Source: Candidatus Cloacimonadota bacterium (GTDB lineage Bacteria; Cloacimonadota; Cloacimonadia; Cloacimonadales; Cloacimonadaceae). From it: a DNA stretch of 11,796 nucleotides. The translations under genes and the position numbers were made by a program. Location of the stretch: the NCBI GenBank assembly GCA_028703735.1, contig JAQVMI010000025.1, positions 1 through 11,796 on the forward strand, read 5' to 3'. Of this stretch, positions 1 to 7,673 are shown piece after piece. Below the pieces are notes generated by a model, which saw only the letters and a list, made by a program, of their open reading frames with translations, had not been told where the DNA came from and did not search any database. How positions within the stretch are numbered: position 1 is the first letter of the stretch; each line of letters begins with the position of its first letter.

Positions 1-5
1 TTTTA

Positions 6-3000
6 TCAAAAACCCCAAAATCTGAAGGTGCGCTGCAGCATAATCTCGTGACTTAGCACCTTTTCTTGAGGTTCAAATTCGAAGGTATAGCCCAGCTTGA
101 AGTTTTTAGGAAGCATAAGGCGAATAGAGGTTTCGTGGGTAATTAAGATACGGGTGCGCTTCTCCAGGTCTGTTGCTTCCTGAAGCTCCAAATTGTAATC
201 CAAAAACAATCTGCGCCCCAAATATTTACTCATGGATAGCGACAGATTATTTAGCAAAATCGAAGAGCTGAATTGCGATACATCAGAAGTGAATTGCTTC
301 ATATCTGTGGTTTTGGCTAATTGATCTGGATCATTTGAATACTGAGTATAAAGATTCTGGATAAAACCTGCACTAATGGAAAAATTATCCAATTTCAGTT
401 TGCGCCGGATAAAGTTTTCCACTGGAGACAAGATAGGAGTTAACAGCGTGGAATCCAAATTACCAGAGATTAGGTTCAATGCTTCATCCTGGAGCATGCC
501 ATTCTGGTTCACTGCTCCTGGAGCTGTGCTTCCACTATAGCGTAATCTTGCCAGAATCTGGCTGATTGTTCGGTCTTGAGGATTATCACTGCTTAGGGAA
601 AACTCCAATCTATCCATAAAGCTTTTGCTTAAATCATTGGAAGTGCTTGCGGTAAGGGTTATTAAAGAACCATCTGGAGCTCGTTTGATAAACACGCCAT
701 CCACACTTAATAAATCTTGCGAATCCACCATCTTGATATCCACTTTTTCCACCTGAAACACTGTTCCGAAGATATCGATGCTGCCACGTTCGGAAGAAAA
801 ATTTGCTTCTTCCACTGCAAAATCCACTCCATCATATAGAAGGTGCAGATACCCGCCCTGCATAAGATTCAGACGTGCCGGATAAGTTACGTAACTTACG
901 TTTTCTCCTAATGTTACCATAACATCCAGGGTAAAAGGCAAGGGTGCAGGTTCAGTTTCTATCTTTTTACTTGCTGCTGTTCGCACTGTGTTCGCCAGAG
1001 AAAGCAAATTGTCTGTATTGGGAGGAAAAAGTATGCTGGAATTGGATACCACCACTTCCGCAGATATCTTCATCATGTCAAAGGGACCCTTCACTGTGGC
1101 AAATCTGCTGTTGCGTCCCTTCAAAACGAAATTGGTTAAGGTACGGGGTGGTGAAAAAAGCGGTATATTAGCCAGGATTCCGGGTTCTTCCACCAGGATT
1201 CTAAAAATACCCAAATCCAGAAAACCCAGGATAAAATGATCGCTGCTTTCGGATTCGAAAAAGTTGCTGAAGAGAAGTTTTCCTTCTCCCATTTGAAACT
1301 GTCCCCGCTCAATAATTATGCGGTTTTTATCGAAGGTTCCCTTCAAGGTAATGCCTGTAAGTGGTTCGCTTTGGTCTTTCAGGCGTAAAAAGCCATTGTT
1401 TATCTCCAGGTTTCCACCGGTGAACATGAATTGTTCTTCAAAAGTGCCAATAACGCAGCTTATGGAAGAGCTACCCTTGGCTTCCTCTACATAGGAAGTG
1501 ATATTATCTATCCAGGGGAATAGCTGACCAACCATATCGAGCTTTAGAACATTGTTACCCTCGTAGAATTCGTTTTTGACTACATTGTAATCCAAAGCTC
1601 CGGAACCGGTTAACTCGAACAAACCATTGGCAAATACATACAGACTATCCAGTTGCAAAAGTTTGGGAGTTTGAGTGGCTTTAATGATAGCTGTGTTTAC
1701 CGTATAGCCCTCGAAGCTGATATCCGAAGCCTGTAAATCTGCATTAATATCCATATCCAATTCTTTATTAGCTACATCCCGCCATACAATTCCGGCATTG
1801 CCATGTAAAACTCCCGTTACAGGAGAATCTATCAATACATCTTGTAGGGCAAAACCATTGAATTCTGCTTGAAGGCTTAATTCGATTTTCTTTTTTAAGC
1901 TAATAGAACCGGTTAAATCCAGCAGTCTGTTCTGCAGGCTTTTAATCCCACCTTTAACTTCAACTTGCGAAAGGGGTCCAGCTAAATTCAGCTCGAAACC
2001 CAAAGGGACTACTGCCAATAGATCTATCTTGCCTAAGTTTAATTTCGCCTGAACTTCCCTACTTCCATCCAGATTATACTCTGCAAATAAAGATAAGCCC
2101 GAAAAATCTGGAATGCTGTTATCCAAAGCAGGATAGAACTTTATTATGTCGTTGGCTGTGATATTGGTTAGGGCAACGGAGAATTCCACATCTGCAACAT
2201 CCCTGGTGTTCAATCGCCCGCTTAAGCTAAGCTGCTTATTTATGTTTAATCCGCTTACCTTTAACTGACCATCTTTCAAAGATGCTGCCAGGCTAAAATC
2301 CACAGGCTGATCGTTCATGCTACCGTTTTTACTATAAACATCAATTGCAGCTTCCAGGGTTTTTATATTAAGCCAGCCAATTCCATCCAAGAAGCTATGA
2401 TATGCAACTACGCCATTTAGCTTTGTATCCAAACCGAAATGAGTTACAATTTTGTCTCCGGTCATAATTGCTTTCAGAGAGCCACTTATCTGAGGTTGTA
2501 TTTTTTGAAGGGTGGAATCTGCATAAATCTGTGACGCATGAAGATCCTTAAAGCTTGCATCCAATAACAGATTCCTATCCAGCAAGTCACCTACTAAACT
2601 AAGCTTGAACCCCTCCTGTCCGTTCAGATTTGCATCCACATAGTAACTATTAGCTTCGCTTAGTGGAATTAAAGATACATTTCCGCTCACCCCTAAGATA
2701 GAGGTATTCCAGCCATGAAAATCAACATTGGTTAAGGTTGCATTAACCATAGGATACTTATCCAGAAACTCTGCATAAACCTCAAACTCGCCAGAGCCGT
2801 AATATGGCTGAAAATCTGTGGAGATGGGCTTTGTAGTAAGCTTGGCATCCAATGCCATAAACATCGTGTTAAAATCACCTTCTAATGTGAAAATCTGGTT
2901 ATCAAAATTAGCATCCCGAATCTGATAGGTAGCCACATCATCTTGGTACTCAGCACTTATAACCAGATTTTTTAAGCTATAATTCTGGTAGGTGATAAGA

Positions 3001-4076
3001 TTGGAACTTGCATTCAGAGTGGCTTCAGGATCCTTCAATGTACCAGACGCAGAAGCGGTTAGATCTACATATCCGGATAAATCCGGAGAAATCATCCCCA
3101 GATCAGCCCCAGCCTGCACACTAAGTGCTTCAATAGAAAAATGGGAACTAAGCCCTGCCAATGATGCATCTGCAATAAGCCAGCTTGAACCAATCGTGCT
3201 ACGGCTGAGCTGTGCACTTAGCTTATCTCCATCTGTTTCTGCACTAAGGAAGGGAATATTAACTGCATACTTATCAGCAAAATATGCCTCTGTCCCCCAA
3301 ATCTGTGCCTTTGCCTCGAAAGAAACTCGTGCTCCCACCGAATCTTGTGTAGCTGATCCAATAGCTGAAATCTCTGTGGAAAAATTCCTTACATCCGGGT
3401 GAGAGGCGAACTTAGGACGAAAAGAGCTGATCTCTGCTTCTGCCTCTGCAATTCTGCCCTTATCCAATACACCATGCACCGTGATTTTGCCCTTGTTTGC
3501 ACTAATGGCTTCTAAGGATATTTTGCTACTCCCGTTATTTATCACAGAAAGATTTATATCATGCAGCTCTTCGCCTAACTGCAAATCTCCCAAGGAGATA
3601 ATTTTAAGAGGGAAACTACCTACAAACACGGCACTGCCGTTTTTGATGCGTAAGCTGCTAAAGTAGGGAGCAATATCTGGAATTATAAAAGGTTTGGATG
3701 CCTTGGGGGGTTTAGGTTTATGAATATAGCGATAGCTTACAACCGGCTGAACAATATCAATCTCCTTTAGCAATCGTGATACCTTGAAACCGGAGAACAT
3801 GAATCTGGTAAGGTTATATTGCACCCTTAAACGCTGAACCTGGAAGCTAAGGCTGCTATCCGCAGCAGTGAAGCTAATCCCTTCTGCAAGAAGCTGACGA
3901 TCGCTGATTTTAAGATCACCAATAGTAAGCTTACCTGACATCAGCCCACCAAGCTTATCTGCTGCAAGCTGACGCACTTTACCCCTTAGCCCAAATCCAT
4001 ACCATGCCACAAAGAATGTGGTGTTAACCACAAGTAGCACCAGAATTAAGATCAGGAATTTTTTAGCGCGTGGCAT
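6..4076 (-). CDS. tamB: TamB-like translocation/assembly module protein (DUF490, AsmA-like), 1356 aa
   Basis: This is a large inner-membrane-anchored periplasmic protein of the TamB/YdbH/AsmA-like group. Such proteins form a long beta-groove bridging inner and outer membranes, and they serve outer-membrane protein assembly and/or phospholipid transport. One hydrophobic helix (about residues 6-28) follows a short basic N-terminus (MPRAKK), giving an N-in anchor. An AsmA-like N-terminal region follows, with a Pro/Lys-rich stretch at 120-129. The rest is a very long run of alternating polar and hydrophobic strands with repeated 'LxG.L' and 'ASG.L' patterns, typical of this family. The last 300-350 residues fit the TamB C-terminal domain. 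The protein ends in an amphipathic strand with a terminal Phe (TFRFWGF), like the end of a beta-barrel protein. Its length is close to E. coli TamB (about 1260 aa). It lies 24 bases after lolD, and I see no strong ribosome binding site. It is complete, but anything downstream is outside the window. Family assignment is confident; the exact cargo is unknown. Confidence 0.86.
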   Translation of the reverse strand: MPRAKKFLILILVLLVVNTTFFVAWYGFGLRGKVRQLAADKLGGLMSGKLTIGDLKISDRQLLAEGISFTAADSSLSFQVQRLRVQYNLTRFMFSGFKVSRLLKEIDIVQPVVSYRYIHKPKPPKASKPFIIPDIAPYFSSLRIKNGSAVFVGSFPLKIISLGDLQLGEELHDINLSVINNGSSKISLEAISANKGKITVHGVLDKGRIAEAEAEISSFRPKFASHPDVRNFSTEISAIGSATQDSVGARVSFEAKAQIWGTEAYFADKYAVNIPFLSAETDGDKLSAQLSRSTIGSSWLIADASLAGLSSHFSIEALSVQAGADLGMISPDLSGYVDLTASASGTLKDPEATLNASSNLITYQNYSLKNLVISAEYQDDVATYQIRDANFDNQIFTLEGDFNTMFMALDAKLTTKPISTDFQPYYGSGEFEVYAEFLDKYPMVNATLTNVDFHGWNTSILGVSGNVSLIPLSEANSYYVDANLNGQEGFKLSLVGDLLDRNLLLDASFKDLHASQIYADSTLQKIQPQISGSLKAIMTGDKIVTHFGLDTKLNGVVAYHSFLDGIGWLNIKTLEAAIDVYSKNGSMNDQPVDFSLAASLKDGQLKVSGLNINKQLSLSGRLNTRDVADVEFSVALTNITANDIIKFYPALDNSIPDFSGLSLFAEYNLDGSREVQAKLNLGKIDLLAVVPLGFELNLAGPLSQVEVKGGIKSLQNRLLDLTGSISLKKKIELSLQAEFNGFALQDVLIDSPVTGVLHGNAGIVWRDVANKELDMDINADLQASDISFEGYTVNTAIIKATQTPKLLQLDSLYVFANGLFELTGSGALDYNVVKNEFYEGNNVLKLDMVGQLFPWIDNITSYVEEAKGSSSISCVIGTFEEQFMFTGGNLEINNGFLRLKDQSEPLTGITLKGTFDKNRIIIERGQFQMGEGKLLFSNFFESESSDHFILGFLDLGIFRILVEEPGILANIPLFSPPRTLTNFVLKGRNSRFATVKGPFDMMKISAEVVVSNSSILFPPNTDNLLSLANTVRTAASKKIETEPAPLPFTLDVMVTLGENVSYVTYPARLNLMQGGYLHLLYDGVDFAVEEANFSSERGSIDIFGTVFQVEKVDIKMVDSQDLLSVDGVFIKRAPDGSLITLTASTSNDLSKSFMDRLEFSLSSDNPQDRTISQILARLRYSGSTAPGAVNQNGMLQDEALNLISGNLDSTLLTPILSPVENFIRRKLKLDNFSISAGFIQNLYTQYSNDPDQLAKTTDMKQFTSDVSQFSSSILLNNLSLSMSKYLGRRLFLDYNLELQEATDLEKRTRILITHETSIRLMLPKNFKLGYTFEFEPQEKVLSHEIMLQRTFRFWGF

Positions 4077-4100
4077 AAAACCCGGAAGAAGCTAAGAAAT

Positions 4101-4775
4101 TCAGGATAACAGGCTCAGTTTCCCTTGAGCAAGATTGTAAGTTTGGGAAGCTAACCGGGCAGATTCTCTATCGTGAGTAACAATCACAAAAGCCTGTTCC
4201 CTTTGTTTATTTAGCTGAAGAATCATCTGCCACACTTCTGCGCTATGATCCGGATCAAGATTTCCGGTTGGTTCATCGGCAAGCACAATCTTGGGGTTAT
4301 TTATCAGTGCCCTTGCCAAAGACACTCGTTGCTGCTCTCCCCCACTAAGCTGATTGGGATATCTGGAAAGCCTGGAAGCCAAGCCCAAAGTACTCAAGAG
4401 TTCGGAAGCTCTTTTTTGTGCAACAACACTGCTGCTCCCCGCAATAATCATGGGCAGGGCTACGTTTTCCTTGGCGGTAAGATCCTCCACCAGGTAATGA
4501 AACTGAAACACAAAACCCAGCTCAGAATTACGAATCTGGGGAGCTTCCGGCATCATGGAACTAATTTCGCGTCCACCTATTATCACCCTGCCGGAATCTG
4601 CTGCATCCAATAATCCCAAAATGTGTAACATAGTGCTTTTCCCACAACCGGATTGACCCGTAATGCAGATCATTTTTGCAGTTTCCACTTCCAAAGTAGC
4701 ATCTGTTAACACATTGATGCTTTGGTCACTATCCACATAGCTTTTACAGAGGTTGTAGCCTGCTATACACAGCAT
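4101..4775 (-). CDS. lolD: LolD-type lipoprotein-releasing ABC transporter ATP-binding protein, 224 aa
   Basis: This is the cytoplasmic ATPase expected to power release of outer-membrane lipoproteins from the inner membrane together with the adjacent permease. All ABC motifs are intact: Walker A GQSGCGKST (40-48), Q-loop FQFHYLVEDLT with Gln91, signature LSGGEQQR (143-150), Walker B IVLADEPT (163-170) followed by GNLDP, and the H-loop His201. The Q-loop context with 'LTAKENVALP' just after it is characteristic of the LolD/MacB/FtsE class, and the length is normal for LolD (about 230 aa). The ATG has AGGA about 9 bases upstream. The gene lies 44 bases after the permease and 24 before tamB, so it is almost certainly in the same transcript. 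MacB-like or other class-7 ABC exporters use similar ATPases; the permease next door favours Lol. Confidence 0.9.
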   Translation of the reverse strand: MLCIAGYNLCKSYVDSDQSINVLTDATLEVETAKMICITGQSGCGKSTMLHILGLLDAADSGRVIIGGREISSMMPEAPQIRNSELGFVFQFHYLVEDLTAKENVALPMIIAGSSSVVAQKRASELLSTLGLASRLSRYPNQLSGGEQQRVSLARALINNPKIVLADEPTGNLDPDHSAEVWQMILQLNKQREQAFVIVTHDRESARLASQTYNLAQGKLSLLS

Positions 4776-4819
4776 TTTTGTTTGTCCTGAAGTTGCATAA
4801 ACATATACATATAATTCCT

Positions 4820-6043
4820 TTAAGGATTGCGCAGCAATTCCATTATTTGCAGCTTATCTATCTGGCGCAGGGGATAGCGGATACAAACCGTTACCAATAA
4901 CGCTGCCACACAAAATATTAATACTTGATTCAGGGGAGAGATCGCCGCTGAAAGAGTATCTATAAAATACACATCACCTTTCAGCTTGTAAAAACCCTGT
5001 TTCTCTACAAACAGCGAAAGCAAAGCCCCCAAAATCTGTCCCAATAGTATTGCCCCAAAAGCCACCAAGCCCACCTGATAACTGAGCAGTTTTTTTATTG
5101 AAGCAGAGCTTGCTCCCAAGGTTTTTAACACGGCAATTTCATTCTTTTTGTCCAGAATAATGGTGGAGACAGCAGAGATTACATTAACGCCAGCGATCAA
5201 CACCAGAAAACAGAAGATGATGAATATAAGCCACTTCTCCATGCGAATTAACCCCAATAAACCGGAGCTGAAGGTTGTCCAGGGATACACATAATATTCA
5301 GAACCCAAGCGGTTCATAATCTTCCTGCTTACGTTTATTGCAGAATCCACATATTGGGGCTGCAATCTTATCTCCAGCTTGGAAAACCCCGGAGAAATAC
5401 CCAGCAATGCCTGTGCATCTTCCCAGGTGCAGATTACCGAAGAGCGATCACTTTCGTACAGTCCGGAGCTGTAAATACCGGTAATCTTGTAGCTGCGTTG
5501 CGAGGGAAAAATGCCCAAGGCAGAAATTTTATCAAGCTGAGGATACACAACCTTTAGTGTGTCTCCAATACTTTTTCCCAGTTCCTTTGCAAGATATTTT
5601 CCCACGATAGCTTCGCCTTTGGCAAGCTGTTTGTTTCCCATGCTTACATATTTTTCAAAAGGCAAAGCAGTTGAGCCATCGCTATAGTAGGCAGTTAGGG
5701 ATATCCCCCTTACCTTGCTTTCTCCCACAGCCATGGCGGAATAGCTTAACGCAGGCAACACAGAAGAAACTTCACCATGCCTGGTTAGTTTTGTGGTAAG
5801 CATGTTCGCCTCTATCGGGCTTATGTAACTCTCAGCAGTGTTTTGAATAGTGATGTGAGGAAAGGAGCCTAATAAAACGGCTTTCAGGCTACGTTCATAG
5901 CCCTCGAAGAGGTTCAATCCCGCACTTAATATAGCCACAGATAATACAATTCCCAAGGTCATAAACACAAAACTGAAGCGCAAAAGATTGCGCTTTGGAG
6001 CTTTAATATAGCGTAAGAAGAAAAACTGTTCCAGCTTATCCAT
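4820..6043 (-). CDS. LolC/LolE-family lipoprotein-releasing ABC permease, 407 aa
   Basis: This is an FtsX/MacB-type permease that partners with LolD. One transmembrane helix near the N-terminus (about 22-44) is followed by a large periplasmic domain (about 45-268). Three C-terminal helices follow (about 270-297, 320-346 and 371-389). The helix-2 exit carries the family hallmark 'NVISAVSTIILDKKNEIAVLKTLGAS' region (residues 287-312), in which EIA.LKTLGAS is the conserved coupling segment. The segment GDVYFIDTL (356-364) also matches LolC/E proteins. The length is standard (about 400 aa). Only one such permease is present here, which fits homodimeric (LolF-like) systems rather than a LolC plus LolE pair, unless a second copy lies elsewhere. 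Its start overlaps the end of the glycosyltransferase gene by 8 bases, and the upstream ribosome binding site is weak (GGA), suggesting translational coupling. A MacB-like exporter is the main alternative. Confidence 0.86.
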   Translation of the reverse strand: MDKLEQFFFLRYIKAPKRNLLRFSFVFMTLGIVLSVAILSAGLNLFEGYERSLKAVLLGSFPHITIQNTAESYISPIEANMLTTKLTRHGEVSSVLPALSYSAMAVGESKVRGISLTAYYSDGSTALPFEKYVSMGNKQLAKGEAIVGKYLAKELGKSIGDTLKVVYPQLDKISALGIFPSQRSYKITGIYSSGLYESDRSSVICTWEDAQALLGISPGFSKLEIRLQPQYVDSAINVSRKIMNRLGSEYYVYPWTTFSSGLLGLIRMEKWLIFIIFCFLVLIAGVNVISAVSTIILDKKNEIAVLKTLGASSASIKKLLSYQVGLVAFGAILLGQILGALLSLFVEKQGFYKLKGDVYFIDTLSAAISPLNQVLIFCVAALLVTVCIRYPLRQIDKLQIMELLRNP

Positions 6044-7001
6044 GTTCCGCTCTGTCTATCTGCTTTGGATCTTCTATATTTTTTGTTTCCGCAATAGATA
6101 TCTGCCCTTCGCCTCCCTGGCGTGATCTGTTAATAATTAGTTCCGAGATTAAGCCCAAAGAAATGAACTGCAAGCCTCCCAGAATTAGCAAAATCCCCAA
6201 AAACAGCAAGGGACGGTTAGAAAGAGGATGACCCCAAAACAGCTTTAATACTGCTAAGTACATGGTGATTAACACTCCGAAAAAGGAGGATACAATACCA
6301 ATCCTTCCAAATAGGTACAGAGGGCTTTTGATATACTGCGTAATCATTTTTACCGTTAAGAGATCAAAAAAACCTCGTAAATAGCGTTCTATCCCATATT
6401 TGCTGCTGCCAAACTGGCGAGCTCGGTGCTCCACTGCCAATTCTCCAACTCTGTAACCCAAAGAGTGTGCTAAAGCAGGAATATAGCGATGCATTTCACC
6501 ATATAGGGTCAATTCTTTCTCCAAGGGATGTCTATATGCTTTGAATCCACAATTATAGTCTCTAAGCTTAAGCTTGAAGGTGCGAGCTGTTACATAATTG
6601 AACAGCTTGGAAGGCAGCACCTTATGCAGGGGATCGTGCCTCTGCTTTTTCCAACCGGAAACCAGATCGTAGCCCTCATCCAATTTTGCAAGGAAGCTGG
6701 GAATTTCCCGAGGATTATCTTGCAAATCTGCATCCATGGTAAATATCACATCTCCGCCTGCAAGATTGAACCCCGCTTGCAATGCTGCAGCTTTACCAAA
6801 GTTCCTGCGGAAACGGATTATCTTAAGGTTAGAATCCCTGGAAGCAATTTTTTCTAACACCTCATAGCTGCCATCTGTGGAACCATCGTCTATAAAAATA
6901 AGCTCGTAGGTATGATATGCACAATTAGCCACAATTTCTGCATAAAGCTGGTTTAATGATTCTCGTTCGTTTAACACGGGAATGATAAATGATAATTTCA
7001 T
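6036..7001 (-). CDS. GT2 polyprenyl-phosphate glycosyltransferase (DPM1/GtrB/ArnC-like), 321 aa
   Basis: The enzyme is predicted to transfer a sugar from a nucleotide sugar to a polyprenyl phosphate on the cytoplasmic face of the inner membrane, giving a lipid-linked sugar donor. The N-terminal GT-A fold begins FIIPVLNERESL (5-16), continues with FIDDGSTDGS (36-45) and RFRRNFGKAAALQAGF (63-78), and carries the metal-binding DAD motif in MDADLQDNP (89-97). Conserved acceptor-side motifs follow: DYNCGFKAYR (148-157) and RQFGSSKYG (195-203). Two transmembrane helices (about 228-254 and 264-290) follow, as in GtrB and ArnC types. The short hydrophilic tail (291-321) is unremarkable. It starts 21 bases after the kinase gene, with a weak AAGG just upstream, and overlaps the permease gene by 8 bases. 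The sugar cannot be told from sequence. The neighbouring polyprenol-kinase-like gene supports a polyprenyl phosphate acceptor. Confidence 0.87.
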   Translation of the reverse strand: MKLSFIIPVLNERESLNQLYAEIVANCAYHTYELIFIDDGSTDGSYEVLEKIASRDSNLKIIRFRRNFGKAAALQAGFNLAGGDVIFTMDADLQDNPREIPSFLAKLDEGYDLVSGWKKQRHDPLHKVLPSKLFNYVTARTFKLKLRDYNCGFKAYRHPLEKELTLYGEMHRYIPALAHSLGYRVGELAVEHRARQFGSSKYGIERYLRGFFDLLTVKMITQYIKSPLYLFGRIGIVSSFFGVLITMYLAVLKLFWGHPLSNRPLLFLGILLILGGLQFISLGLISELIINRSRQGGEGQISIAETKNIEDPKQIDRAEHG

Positions 7002-7022
7002 AATGCCTTATTTATTAGTTTA

Positions 7023-7610
7023 TTAGATTACTATAGATAACATAGTCATAACCAAGCCCGATCCCAAAGGAATCTTTAGATTATCATCCAAGGGGATTTT
7101 CCAGAGCTCAGCCAAAGTAGCTGCCAAAGCACCACCCAAAGCCAGTATCGGGCTTTTTAGCCAAAACAAGCCGAAAATGAAACAACTTACGAAACATGCC
7201 AAGCTGCCTTCCATACTCTTGCTCATACCCACAAATTTGCGCTTGCCAAAGTTCATCCCCACCAAAGCAGCAAAGGTATCACCAATAGAGAGAAAAGCCA
7301 TGGCGCAGGATGCTATAACAGGCTCGAAAAAAGCTACGCAAAGCATTGCTGCAAATAGCATGTAAGTGGCACCGGTAAAATCTTTAAGCTCATGACGTCG
7401 CAGGATTTGACCAAATATCTTATGGAATGTCTTTCTAAAATTTCGCTGCCAGAACCGTTGAAATTCTATTACCATACTAAAGGTAAAAGCCAGCAACAGC
7501 ATAGAGAATCCCAGCCTGCGGTTATACCCAAACAAGTATTTGTAGCTGAAGGGGATAATTAAAGAGCTAAGGTGGATAGATTTCCTAAGTGTTTCGCTAA
7601 GTCGTCCCAT
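7023..7610 (-). CDS. SEC59/VTE5/DGK1-type CTP-dependent lipid or polyprenol kinase, membrane protein, 195 aa
   Basis: This is a small multi-pass membrane protein of the CTP-dependent kinase group that includes dolichol kinase, phytol kinase and yeast diacylglycerol kinase. Visible motifs, in order, are EFQRFW (49-54), FGQILRRHE (66-74), TGATY (79-83), SIGDTFAALVG (108-118), KSMEGSLACF (131-140), an in-membrane Glu168, and PLDDNLKIPL (173-182). These are the family's conserved positions. About five or six hydrophobic segments span the protein. I chose the ATG at 7610 over the in-frame GTG at 7616, because GAGG sits 5 bases before the ATG and overlaps the GTG region, leaving the GTG without a usable site. 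The next gene is a polyprenyl-phosphate glycosyltransferase, so polyprenol is an attractive substrate. Diacylglycerol or another isoprenoid alcohol is possible. Some members are mislabelled phosphatidate cytidylyltransferase. Confidence 0.8.
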   Translation of the reverse strand: MGRLSETLRKSIHLSSLIIPFSYKYLFGYNRRLGFSMLLLAFTFSMVIEFQRFWQRNFRKTFHKIFGQILRRHELKDFTGATYMLFAAMLCVAFFEPVIASCAMAFLSIGDTFAALVGMNFGKRKFVGMSKSMEGSLACFVSCFIFGLFWLKSPILALGGALAATLAELWKIPLDDNLKIPLGSGLVMTMLSIVI

Positions 7611-7620
7611 TTTCACCTCA
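7611..7620 (-). promoter_or_regulatory. Ribosome binding site that decides the kinase start
   Basis: On the minus strand the sequence reads TGAGGTGAAAATG. GAGG is spaced 5 bases from the ATG at 7610. The in-frame GTG at 7616 is embedded directly after GAG and would have no properly spaced site, so the ATG is preferred. Confidence 0.65.
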
Positions 7621-7673
7621 ATTGATCTTCATATCCACACCGTTTCTATCCTTAACATTGAACCCAGTTACTA

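Noticed and set aside
2992..3402. 136-codon plus-strand open frame inside tamB
   Set aside because: It is antisense to a clearly coding TamB frame, has no family resemblance, and its composition is explained by the opposite strand.
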